Shown piece by piece: positions 45,296-55,125 of a DNA stretch of 64,000 nucleotides. Below the pieces are notes generated by a model. The model was not told the origin of the DNA, ran no database searches, and saw only the letters and a program-made list of their open reading frames with translations. Origin of the DNA: Enoplosus armatus (Eukaryota; Chordata; Actinopteri; Centrarchiformes; Enoplosidae); assembly GCF_043641665.1 (NCBI RefSeq), contig NC_092200.1:19861423-19925422 (forward strand), given 5' to 3'. The first letter of the stretch is position 1. Every line of letters begins with the position of its first letter. The translations under genes and the position numbers were made by a program.

Positions 45296-45848
45296 TTATA
45301 CATTATATACTCTATGTATACACAAGCTGTAGAATATGCTATCTTACACGTATCAACTCCTTATTCAGTAGAGAAGACTGCTTTAGTGAGCAAAGCAAGG
45401 CAGTTTTGTTTCAGTGAACTGTGAGAAAGTATTCATTTCGTCAAGAGGTGACTGCAAAGGTTGAAATGTGAAAACCAGAAGTGACGCCTCAGGAGCAAAG
45501 CACTGGATAATATTTGAAGAGCTTAGCTCCCTCCAACTCTAAATCCCCCTTCTGACGGATAAATATGTCTGCAGGAGAAAAAAAAATGACACCAAAAATA
45601 TTTAAATACGCAATAAGAATAAAATTACACTGCATGCATGTGATGTGAAATGCATATGATTCTGCTTGATGTAATGCATTCATGATTCTCTCACATTCCT
45701 CATAAGTTGAGAAGTAGTGTGGAGCTGGAGATTCAGGTGATAATTCTCTGCAGGTTAATCACTACCATTGTCCCCTTTCACATTGTCATGTGTGCTGTGA
45801 TATAGATGGCAGCCTCGGTGTGCTCTCTGGTACTTTTTCCGTTTTTTC

Positions 45849-45912
45849 TCAATCAGTACTGGTGCCCCCCGGGGTTGTGCACTTCCCCCAGTGCTCTTCT
45901 CCCTCTATACTA
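45849..45912 (+). pseudogene. Jockey-like LINE reverse transcriptase fragment
   Basis: Reads SISTGAPRGCALPPVLFSLY followed by T, equivalent to STGSPQGCVLSPLLFSLYT in the LINE at 21.2 kb. Only this block around the template-gripping PQG motif is recognisable. Confidence 0.65.
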
Positions 45913-46057
45913 TAGGTCACTAAGATATGGACCCAGACCTATAATCAATAAATTATTAAGGGATTTAAAATTTTGACGGGGCACTTCCATTTTAACCGGC
46001 GCAGCTTTTCTAGTCTTTGCGGTACTGGTTTAGCGGCAATAATTTGAAAGTAGATTT

Positions 46058-46456
46058 GGGAGTCGTTAGAGTGACATGGCTAGAGGTGTAAATTGCTACG
46101 TCTATCAAGCTCCATTCCTACACGAAAAAGGAATTGCACTTGTACTACAAACATTGCCCGAGAAGAAACGTCTGCGATGGCCAGGAATCGAACCTCAATC
46201 AGTCCTCACTGTGTTGATACTTGCTGGAATGGCGGAGCTTATATTGCTTTGCTTGGTTTATCAGTGAGTGCTTGATTTTCTTCAAGTCTTTTTAAACATT
46301 ACAAATAGTCGTTGATTCCATGAACGCCATCCGCACTTGTCAAAAGGGCGCAGATGGGAGTCGTAAGTGACATGCCTTGAGGGGCAAATTGGTATGTCTA
46401 TCAAGCTCTCTTCACACATTACCCTCGTTGGACAAGCCACTGGATTATAGTGTGTT
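46058..46456. repeat. 399-bp tRNA-neighbourhood duplication, copy A
   Basis: Aligned without indels to 48034-48432 at a constant offset of 1976. It contains a truncated tRNA-Gly 3' half (46173-46200), the GTTGATACTTGCTGGAATGG spacer repeat and the GTATGTCTATCAAGCTCTCT block. Small chance frames inside it occur in both copies. Confidence 0.9.
46173..46200 (-). tRNA. tRNA-Gly 3' stub
   Basis: Reads TTGAGGTTCGATTCCTGGCC then ATCGCA: the T arm and acceptor 3' side of the tRNA-Gly found at 31953. The anticodon and D arms are replaced by spacer repeat. The same stub occurs at 48149-48176. Confidence 0.7.
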
Positions 46457-46576
46457 CCTTGCTCTATCATGTTTGAATCTATACATTAAGCAAGTCACTG
46501 TACCATTGGTGTCCACATCCATCGGAGTCACCGATTGTAACCAACTGCAGTAAGAACGTAAGAAACAAAGTAACAA

Positions 46577-46658
46577 CGTTGTTGGCAGGACTTGAACCTG
46601 CGCGGGGAGACCCCAATGGATTTCTAGCCCATCGCCTTAACCACTCGGCCACAACAAC
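46577..46658 (-). tRNA. tRNA-Ser(AGA)
   Basis: 82 nt with a long variable arm, as in serine tRNAs. 5' GTTGTTGTGGCCGAGTGGTT, anticodon loop CTAGAAA (AGA), variable arm TTGGGGTCTCCCCGC, B box GGTTCAAGTCC, 3' CCTGCCAACAACG. Acceptor GTTGTTG pairs with CAACAAC. The anticodon stem has one G-T pair. All arms fold; no T4 terminator lies within 20 bases, so expression is uncertain. Confidence 0.85.
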
Positions 46659-46884
46659 CTCTAACTCCTGCAGATGGACACATATCACAAACAATGTGAT
46701 GGCCACTGACTTACCGTATTCACTGGATTGTTGACGTCCACATGATAAGTGGTGGTGTTATAGCGTGTTGCTTGCTCTATCAGGTTTGAATCAAGTCTTT
46801 GTACACATTAACCTCGTTAAACGAGTCACTGGACCATTGATGTCCACTGATTCATCAGAGTCACTGTAACCGACTCCGCTTACA

Positions 46885-46978
46885 GAGCTCAGTGCATCCT
46901 GGTAAGTCCCCCAGCAGTCTAGTCCTATAGCAGCATAACAAGGGGTTGGTCCTGGCAGGCCTGAGCCACAGCAACCTC
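46885..46978 (-). repeat. L2 3' UTR fragment
   Basis: AGCTCAGTGCATCCTGGTAA, GTCCCCCAGCAGTCTAG, ATAGCAGCATAACAAGGGG, CTGGCAGGCCTGAGCCA match 8638-8715. Confidence 0.8.
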
Positions 46979-47149
46979 CGGCACTGAAAGTACTGTTCGA
47001 GAACTGTGCAAGTCATTGAATTTTCCACAACATGGTCCTGTAAATGTTGCTAAATAATTTGGGCCATTATCAAGATTGTCAAGATTTTAACTTGTGTCAT
47101 ACTTAAGTTTGTGACCAAACACCTTCGAAACCAAAGACACTCTCACCAG

Positions 47150-47330
47150 CCTCTGGTGCACTGTGTTCTCCATTAAAAAGTTAATGTATGGAAGGCAAAA
47201 GTGTATTCTGTATGGACTCAGAGAGCTGAAATTTCTTCTGGTTGAAACTGTCAATGTGGGCAACAGCATTAATGTCAAAGTAGATTTTGTGAAAAACTAT
47301 GCCGCTAGCATTGCACAAGAAGAGTTCCTA
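47150..47330. repeat. tRNA-neighbourhood block R3, copy 1
   Basis: TTAATGTATGGAAGGCAAAA, CTGGTTGAAACTGTCAATGT, AGTAGATTTTGTGAAAAACT. Copies at 48608-48790 and, partly, 48965-49087. It leads directly into a tRNA-Gly. Confidence 0.8.
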
Positions 47331-47402
47331 TGCGATGGCTGGGAATCGAACCCAGGTCAACTGGTTGGAAGGCAGCTATGCTCACCACTATACCACCATC
47401 GC
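47331..47402 (-). tRNA. tRNA-Gly(TCC)-like
   Basis: 72 nt. 5' GCGATGGTGGTATAGTGGTG, anticodon loop CTTCCAA, B box GGTTCGATTCC intact, 3' CCCAGCCATCGCA. Acceptor pairs fully. The first pair below the anticodon loop is C-C instead of C-G, which weakens the stem. No near T4 terminator. Better promoter than the copy at 31953 but a weaker anticodon stem. Confidence 0.75.
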
Positions 47403-47562
47403 CATGGAAGTCCAAATAAATGTCTTTTCTATACTATATGAAGGGACAGGGAACGTCGTGTTGGTGTATGTCTCAGGGCTGGGGAATGAAGGAGCATGAA
47501 TAGGTGTAACATATCACCACAGTTTGGAGTCCTGCACAGTAATGGTCAACATTAAAACATAA

Positions 47563-47604
47563 TGGAGATGCAGTGGATTGAACCCGGGGTCTCCTACCTG
47601 CAAA
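47563..47604 (-). tRNA. tRNA-Ala 3' half
   Basis: Reads TTTGCAGGTAGGAGACCCCG then GGTTCAATCCACTGCATCTC and CA: anticodon loop, variable region, T arm and acceptor 3' side of the tRNA-Ala at 26986, damaged in the T stem. The 5' half is absent. Confidence 0.65.
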
Positions 47605-47847
47605 AATCGGCACATAAAAGCTTATGTTGGTAAGACTTGGTTAGTTAAATCCTCACTGTGTTGATACTTGCTGGAATGAAGGAGCTGATATTACTTTGCT
47701 TGCTTCATCAGTAAGTGCTTGATTGTCTTTTTAAACATTACAAATAGTTGCTGATTCAAGTCTTTCTACACATTAACTTCATTAAAGAAATCACTGGACC
47801 ATTGATGTCCATTGATTCATCAGAGTCACTGTAACCGACTCCGGTTA

Positions 47848-47926
47848 CAAAGCTCAGGGCATCATGGGAAGTCCCCCAGCAGTCTAGGCTGATAGCAGCA
47901 TAACTAGGGGCTGGTCCTGGTCTTGC
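47848..47926 (-). repeat. L2 3' UTR fragment
   Basis: AGCTCAGGGCATCATGGGAA, GTCCCCCAGCAGTCTAG, ATAGCAGCATAACTAGGGGC match 8638-8700. Confidence 0.8.
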
Positions 47927-48033
47927 ATAATGGGTATGACTATCAAGCTCTAATTGTCCTGTAAATGTTTCTACATAAAAGCCTTGTCAGGAAATTGAAA
48001 GATTCTGTCTACTGAAATGCTAGAGGCACTGAT

Positions 48034-48432
48034 GGGACTCGTTAGAGTGACATGACTAGAGGTGTAAATTGCTACGTCTATCAAGCTCCATTCCTACACG
48101 AAAAAGGAATTGTACTTGTACTACAAACATTGCCCGAGAAGAAACGTTTGCGATGGCCAGGAATCGAACCTCAATCAGTCCTCACTCTGTTGATACTTGC
48201 TGGAATGGCGGAGCTTATATTGCTTTGCTTGGTTTATCAGTGAGTGCTTGATTTTCTTCAAGTCTTTTTAAACATTACAAATAGTGGTTGATTCCATGAA
48301 CGCCATCCGCACTTGTCAAAAGGGCGCAGATGGGAGTCGTCAGTGACATGCCTTGAGGGGCAAATTGGTATGTCTATCAAGCTCTCTTTACACATTACCC
48401 TCGTTGGACAAGCCACTGGATTATAGTGTGTT
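48034..48432. repeat. 399-bp tRNA-neighbourhood duplication, copy B
   Basis: Partner of 46058-46456 with no net insertion or deletion and few substitutions. Contains the same tRNA-Gly 3' stub at 48149-48176. Confidence 0.9.
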
Positions 48433-48441
48433 TCTAACCCT

Positions 48442-48505
48442 AACCTGCGCGGGGAGACCCCAATGGATTTCTAGTCCATCGCCTTAACCACTCGGCCACA
48501 ACAAC
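48442..48505 (-). tRNA. tRNA-Ser(AGA) pseudogene, 3' truncated
   Basis: Matches the tRNA-Ser at 46577-46658 through the D, anticodon (CTAGAAA) and variable arms, then breaks in the T arm where TAACCC-type sequence replaces it. The T stem and acceptor 3' side are gone. The downstream flank (48510-48605) matches 46663-46757. Confidence 0.85.
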
Positions 48506-48607
48506 CGCTTGCTTTTGCGGATGGATACATATCACAAACAATGTGATGGCCACTGACTTACCGTATTAACTGTATTGTTGACATCCACATGATAAGTGAT
48601 GGTGTTA

Positions 48608-48794
48608 AGAGTGCCTCTGGTGCACTGTGTTCTCCATTAAAAAATTAATGTATGGAAGGCAAAAGTGTGTTCTGTGTGGACTCAGAGAGCTGAAATGTCT
48701 TCTGGTTGAAACTGTCAACGTGGGCAACAGCATTAATGTCAAAGTAGATTTTGTGAAAAACTATGCAGCTAGCATTGCCCAAGAAGAGTTCTTA
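48608..48794. repeat. tRNA-neighbourhood block R3, copy 2
   Basis: Matches 47150-47330 and again leads into a tRNA-Gly-like sequence. A third, partial copy lies at 48965-49087. Confidence 0.8.
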
Positions 48795-48866
48795 TGCGAT
48801 GGCTGGGAATCTAACCCAGGTCAACTACTTGGACGGCAGCTATGCTCACCACTATAACACCATAGC
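48795..48866 (-). tRNA. tRNA-Gly pseudogene
   Basis: 72 nt, aligned end to end with 47331-47402, but with the B box changed to GGTTAGATTCC, an altered anticodon loop CGTCCAA and changes in the D-arm and acceptor sides (GCTATGG at the 5' end). Not expected to work. Confidence 0.8.
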
Positions 48867-49087
48867 CATGGACACTGAAAAAAATGTCCTTTTTTTAATT
48901 ACACATTAATAAAGGCACAGGGAACGTCGTGTTGGTGTACGTCTCAGGGCTGGGGAATGACGGAGCAATGTATAGCAGGCAAAAGTGGATTCTCTGTGGA
49001 CTCTGTGGGGAGCTGAAATGTCTTCTGGTTGAAACTGTCAATGTGGGCAACAGCATTAAGGTCAAAGTAGATTTTGTGAATTACTAT

Positions 49088-52000
49088 GGTAATGGATGAA
49101 TACCACAGTTAACTCTATGGGCAGCACAGCTAGGTGTCTGATGTGTTACTGTGTACCACATCCAGTTAAAGGTGCCCTTACTAATACAAAATACAGCCAG
49201 AGGGCAAGCTAAACCGAGAACTGGACAGCTAATGTGCTCACCCACTCTCCTACCAAACCACAGAAGCCTACTATTAATCCAGGATGTGGAGATTATTGTC
49301 ATGTTGTGATGTGTGTAAACACATTTCTTCACCTGAAGAGGTGATCCATAGCAGCTTGAAGTACAATAGAATGGCCTCTCCCATATGGCTGCCAGTAGTC
49401 TCCTGCATACTAATGTAGGGCTGTAATCAAGAAAGCGCTTCCTGTGAATAGCACCACATACTCTGGGAAATCCCGGTGTCCTTTTTTTTAAAGGCATCAA
49501 TCGTCTCTGTACTCTGGGGACTATCAGCAGATAGAATGTGACAATAGATTCAATGTTTTCTCAACATGAATAACCTGTTACACAGGTAAAAATTAAAAGA
49601 GCATAAAAAATGTTAGGAGGTTTGGAAGCAGGTACCGCCTGTGAAGCAACACATTTGGTTGGTTGTCTATCATTGTCAGGTATTGGATTTACATTTTTGA
49701 CTTGCAAAATGAAATCAAACTGAGGAGACATGTCGGAAAACTAGGTTTAAATGCGATATGTTAAAATTTTGGATTTAAACTGTAGATTTTTTTTGGCTCG
49801 TAAAAAGGATTCATGCACTGTGGAAAACACAAGCAAGAGAAGAAAACATCAATTCAATCATCAAAACACATGTGCAGCATTAGAAAAAGACACTCCCATC
49901 CAGCAATGTTTTGCCTCTTGTTTCAAACAGGAAATGAGAGTATCCAAAGTTTGAGGACTCTAATGAGAACATTAGTTAGCTTCACACCCTAAGTTCCACT
50001 GTACCTACTTGCTAACTGCAGTCAGCATACAGGAGTGCCACAGAGAGACAGCCTCCGTCAACCTGATGAGGTCACATGAATAGGGTTGCCGTGGTGTTGA
50101 ATACTTTACCAATCTCATCATCAGCTCCATGGTAATCATTTCAGCTCCTGTTTTGCGTCCTCTGTTTGTCTGAGCTTTTGTTGTGCCTCTTTTGTCTTTT
50201 TCAGGTTCCTCTGTCATTTGTTGTCTTACTTTCAGGCTTTCTTTTCTTTTTTTTCTGCTTAATGCCTAACAATATTGCAAAAAACAACAACAACAACATC
50301 TAAGAATTGAAATGATTTTCCAAAACTTGACTCTACCATATTTGCAGCCTGCAACACATTTAGACATCTGATATTTTTTTAGGCTCATTTCAGAAACATC
50401 AATTTCCATTAGTCAGCCACTTTTATTCTGTGACAAAACCTACTACTTTTACACATCATACACATCAATGGATGGCTGAATTATACATAGACTTTCCTTG
50501 ATGCACCTGGCACTGCATGTAATTGGACCTCAATTGTCACTGTGCAATTTGTTATTTCATCGTGTCCTCGTGCTGTTCATATTTGAGGGTTGTTAAGCTT
50601 ATTTATATAGTTAAAAGGGGGGGGGGGGGGGGGGCATGCATCATAGAAATCTCTAATCACTGGTATGTGTAACTGTGTCATCAAGGATCATCTCCTGACA
50701 TATCAAAGGCAATATATTTAGATATTATTTCCAGAATAAAACTGACAATTTTGTCATGAATTACGTTATAAGACTTAGAAATTGAGCTTGCAAAGGAAAA
50801 TGAGACCCTCCCCGTCTTTCTCGGTTATATATAACAACAATTTAGATATAACCGAGTGCCTGAGCCTCTCTTCAGCTCCACGTCCAGCTCGCCTGTAGCG
50901 CATAACAGTGTGCAACACTAGCTACCGTTAGCTTAGAAATGTCAACCAACATCAACAAAGGACTGGCATCCACTTAAACACAGAGCTTTGCTTGCTTGCT
51001 TGCTTGCTTGCTAGCTAACGTAGCAAAATATTGTCTCGAGTAACATTCAGATCACTTTATCAGCTAACGATACAAAGCAACCAACGCCAAATCCATGCAG
51101 CGTAGTGAAGTTACAGCTAGCTGGCTAACCTTAGCTTGCTTGCTTGCTAACGTTATGGCTAGCAAAATACTATCTGACTGGATCTGTCAGTTAGCTAGCT
51201 TGCCAGATTACTTCCCCAGCTAACGGGATCCATGATACTAACTTGTTGTGCTAACTGATGCATAATGACAAACTGCGTTGACTGTGTAGCCAACAATGAA
51301 TGATGTACAAAGCAAAGGTGTATGAACGTTATAGGGTTGAGCAATGGGCTGAGTCCATCACCGGTTGTTTTTTGGGGGGCAATTTTTGTCATTTTATTTG
51401 GCTAATTAAATTTTTTATTTTTAAAATTAATTAAATTTACTATTTGCTTTGATTTAAATGTAGAAAATTATATATATGCAGAATATATATACGGCAGAAT
51501 ATATATACAGCCTTGTAACAAGGTTGTCATTTAGGTCATTTATCTTTGTTTCATTTGGGCTCGGTCTAATGATAAAATCAATGTTTTCACTGGGTCCTTT
51601 CATACGGTGAACAGACGTCCCGGTTTGTCTGGGATTGTCCCGATTTCCCGAGTCCCAACAGATATCGGTAAAACACTAGAATGTCCCGGTTTACTCGTAC
51701 CTAACCCAATATGAAAACATAAACAATGAACCGTGCATCATGCGAATTTAACACTGATTTGTCTGTATGTGTGTCAATCAATGTGTCGTCGTCAAGGCTG
51801 TTGCTAGGTTATGAGTCATAGAACCTGTCAGTAGGCTTACTCCCTCCTTCATACGCAGCAACGAAAATGCTACATTCATGGCGTCCATAGTGTTGGAAGG
51901 TGCACCTAATAATAACAACTGTCCCCCATCCTGATAAAAGCGCCTTTGGCGTGTGTATAATCGTGTGCCTGTGCATGTATGTGCAAGTGCATGAATGTGC

Positions 52001-52624
52001 GGTACAGTGAAGGGTCCGGGTTTGAGGTTTTGAAGATATGGTCACCCTATCCTTTCACCCAATCTGTGCTGGTGCAGAAATGCAACTGTAAACAAATAGC
52101 ACAGGTACAAATTCTCTAACCATCTTTGGATGAAGTGCCATTTTGCCAGTTAATGTCATTTGATTTCCATTTCCAAAGTTCTGCTTCTACATGTATGACG
52201 CTGCCAACGAGTCATTGGGAGAGAGACATTATAAATCAAGAGCGAGTTTTATTTTAATTGTCCTTTGGTACACCACCTCTCGCAAATCTTTGTATAAACA
52301 GCTAAACAGCTCTCAGCTTTAGTGTTTTCTGACACCCATGAAATGTAAAATATTCATGTTTTTCATTATGGGAAACAGAACTCTGATTCCCGATCTCCAA
52401 AAAAACACTGGTATTTCTTTCTGATGTTTTCTGTTTTGTGCTTCTTTTTTTTTGTGGTTTGACTACATTGTTACTATGGAAACTGCACCTCTGTTAGTAA
52501 AACACAACAGTGGATATAATGCTTTATTGTATCCCAGCTGTCGTATTGGGGTTTGTTTTTTTCATTCAACTTTTATTTAATTTATCAAAGTTATTTCTTA
52601 TTAACATTGAGCAAGTATGGGCAT
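49088..52624. other. Intergenic sequence, no gene seen
   Basis: The 138-codon minus frame at 49084-49500 has no domain word and may lie in a repeat. Simple sequence: G18 run at 50617-50634, about seven TTGC units at 50991-51020 in a GCTAAC/GCTAGC-rich stretch, ATATATAC near 51470-51510. No RNA gene recognised. Confidence 0.4.
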
Positions 52625-52659
52625 GGGCGCCGCAGTAGCTCACCAGGTAGAGCGCGTCC
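52625..52659 (+). repeat. tRNA-like head of a SINE-like repeat
   Basis: GCGCCGCAGTAGCTCACCAG then GTAGAGCGCGTCC resembles a tRNA acceptor and D arm with A box. No anticodon or T arm follows. Confidence 0.45.
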
Positions 52660-53293
52660 GAATGTCATGTCATTCGCTCTGTACTCTGAAATAACTTGAT
52701 TTGACCGAGTCAGTAAGGACTTAGATAATAATTCAGGCCGCGATTTGGTGCCAGGTGGCCCGCTGACCATTTTCTAATTCACAATGAAAAAAAACTGATT
52801 CACACTGGGACTTGTTGTTTCTACCAATTAGTAAATGTTCAAAAATGTCCCTTGGCTCTTAAAGTTGCATAATAGCCTATCAGCGATATGTGCAGTGCAG
52901 GTGGTGGCACTTGATTTGTGGGTTCACGTACACCTGGCCTGCGTGGGGCGCTGGGAGAGGATTGCTTTCAGGGCTGTGGGCCTGGCAGAGGGCAGACCAT
53001 GTGCCTGTGCAGGGCTGCTGTGGCTGGATTTGCCTCTTGGCAAAAATGAGTGAGGACAGCAAACAGCCACTGCTGCCTCGCTTGGTGTAGCTTGGGAACT
53101 AGCCAAAAATGGCGTGCCATTTGTGGATGCTGGATTTGTGAAAGTGTGCGCATTGGGAAGTGTTGGGAACAGCGATGACATTGTGTCAATCACAACAGAT
53201 TCTGCCCAACTGTCAGTATTCGTGAGATACCTTAACGGGGGAAGTTGCTGTGTCTTTTGCCACTGTAGACCAACACCAACAGGTGAGACCACA
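52660..53293. other. Unassigned sequence, possible decayed transposase
   Basis: In one plus frame near 53085-53150 the words VAWELAKNGVPFVDAGFVK recall the middle region of some hAT-derived proteins, but no neighbouring motif confirms this. Treated as unassigned. Confidence 0.25.
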
Positions 53294-53295
53294 TA

Positions 53296-54804
53296 CAGTG
53301 CATCCGGAAAGTATTCACGGCGCGTCACTTTTTCCACATTTTGTTATGTTACACCCTTATTCCAAAATGGATTAAATTAATTTTTTTCCTCAAAATTCTA
53401 CACACAACACCCCATAATGACAATGTGAAAAAAGTTTTTTTGAAATTTTTGCAAATTTATTAAAAATAAAAAACTAAGAAATCACATGTACATAAGTATT
53501 CACAGCCTTTGCCATGAAGCTCAAAATTGAGCTCAGGTGCATCCTGTTTCCACTGATCATCCTTGAGATGTTTCTGCAGCTTAATTGGAGTCCACCTGTG
53601 GTAAATTCAGTTGATTGGACATGATTTGGAAAGGCACACACCTGTCTATATAAGGTCCCACAGTTGACAGTGCATGTCAGAGCACAAACCAAGCATGAAG
53701 TCAAAGGAATTGTCTGTAGACCTCCGAGACAGGATTGTCTCGAGGCACAAATCTGGGGAAGGTTACAGAAAAATTTCTGCTGCTTTGAAGGTCCCAATGA
53801 GCACAGTGGCCTCCATCATCCGTAAGTGGAAGAAGTTCGGAACCACCAGGACTCTTCCTAGAGCTGGCCGGCCATCTAAACTGAGTAATCGGGGGAGAAG
53901 GGCCTTAGTCAGGGAGGTGACCAAGAACCCTTAGTAAAAGGCACATAGCAGCCCGCCTGGAATTTGCCAAAAGGCACCTGAAGGACTCTCAGACCATGAG
54001 AAACAAAATTCTCTGGTCTGATGAGACAAAGATTGAACTCTTTGGTGTGAATGCCAGGCGTCACGTTTGGAGGAAACCAGGCACCGCTCATCACCAGGCC
54101 AATACCATCCCTACAGTGAAGCATGGTGGTGGCAGCATCATGCTGTGGGGATGTTTTTCAGCGGCAGGAACTGGGAGACTAGTCAGGATAGAGGGAAAGA
54201 TGAATGCAGCAAAGTACAGAGACATCCTGGATGAAAACCTGCTCCAGAGCGCTCTTGACCTCAGACTGGGGCGACGGTTTATCTTTCAGCAGGACAACGA
54301 CCCTAAGCACACAGCCAAGATATCAAAGGAGTGGCTTCAGGACAACTCTGTGAATGTCCTTGAGTGGCCCAGCCAGAGCCCAGACTTGAATCCGATTGAA
54401 CATCTCTGGAGAGATCTGAAAATGGCTGTGCACCGACGCTTCCCATCCAACCTGATGGAGCTTGAGAGGTGCTGCAAAGAGGAATGGGTGAAACTGCCCA
54501 AAGATAGGTGTGCCAAGCTTGTGGCATCATATTCAAAAAGACTTGAGGCTGTAATTGCTGCCAAAGGTGCATCAACAAAGTATTGAGCAAAGGCTGTAAA
54601 TACTTATGTACATGTGATTTCTCAGGTTTTTTATTTTTAATAAATTTGCAAAAATCTCAAAAAAACTTTTTTCACGTTGTCATTATGGGGTGTTGTGTGT
54701 AGAATTTTGAGGAAAAAAATGAATTTAATCCATTTTGGTATAAGGCTGCAACATAACAAAATGTGGAAAAAGTGAAGCGCTGTGAATACTTTCCGGATGC
54801 ACTG
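53296..54804 (+). mobile_element. Tc1-like DNA transposon with 217-bp inverted ends
   Basis: Length 1509 bp, flanked by TA at 53294-53295 and 54805-54806. Ends CAGTGCATCCGGAAAGTATT on both sides, and the inverted repeats stay alignable for about 217 bp (53296-53512 and 54588-54804). The word AAGTATTCACAG occurs at the outer and inner limits of the left end, giving the IR/DR layout. The transposase inside is damaged. Confidence 0.95.
53674..54586 (+). pseudogene. Tc1-like transposase (DD34E), internal deletion
   Basis: The amino part (53674-53934) has LSVDLRDRIVSRHKSGEGYR and the helix-turn-helix ISAALKVPMSTVASIIRKW with a GRPSKLS linker, then stops. About 40 residues are missing at 53930 compared with the Tc1 protein at 30.6 kb (its residues 31-71). 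The rest continues in another frame: [20 protein letters not shown], then catalytic Asp in LWSDE, Asp in FQQDND and Glu in NPIEHLW, with spacings of 91 and 35. Both [12 protein letters not shown] and the carboxyl end are present. The catalytic triad survives but the second DNA-binding half is lost and the frame is broken, so the copy is dead. Confidence 0.92.
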
Positions 54805-54806
54805 TA

Positions 54807-55125
54807 TACTGCTATGAAAGGTTTCTTTGGAAACAATTCTCATAAAATCAACCACCTTGTGACTGATGCTGGGCCATCTATGATAGGACGGGAGAGGGGC
54901 TTGAATACGACTGGCAGCAGTGATTGACTGTGGTGTGCTGGCGATTGGGTCGGGCGGGACCTTGTACTCCACTCGCCAATCACCTCTGCGCAGACTCTGG
55001 CTCCAAATTACGTCACCAGGTGAGTTCACCTGGCACTGCTTTCATGAGCCACCCCCACACCTGGCCTTCTGCCATTTTGCAAAAGTGGCCCCCGGGCAAA
55101 GCAAGTTGAGTATCCCTGCTCTATG
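54807..55125. repeat. Repeat remnants with possible hAT right end
   Basis: GATTGGGTCGGGCGGGACC at about 54943-54961 matches the repeat near 35156. The stretch GTGGCCCCCGGGCAAAGC then AAGTTGAGTATCCCTG at about 55085-55119, read inverted as CAGGGATACTCAACTT, has the look of a hAT terminal repeat, but no matching left end was found. Confidence 0.35.

Noticed and set aside
46058..48432. Spaced direct repeats that might suggest a CRISPR-like array
   Set aside because: Repeats are long, few and irregularly spaced around tRNA sequences, and the genome is eukaryotic.
49084..49500. 138-codon minus-strand frame
   Set aside because: No recognisable domain, no splice or promoter context; probably a chance frame in repeat-like sequence.
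53085..53150. hAT-like protein words near AWELAKNGVPF
   Set aside because: One short similarity in a single frame without neighbouring motifs; kept only as unassigned sequence.
52924..53337. 137-codon minus-strand frame
   Set aside because: It runs into the Tc1-like inverted end and has a biased composition; opposite-strand chance frame.
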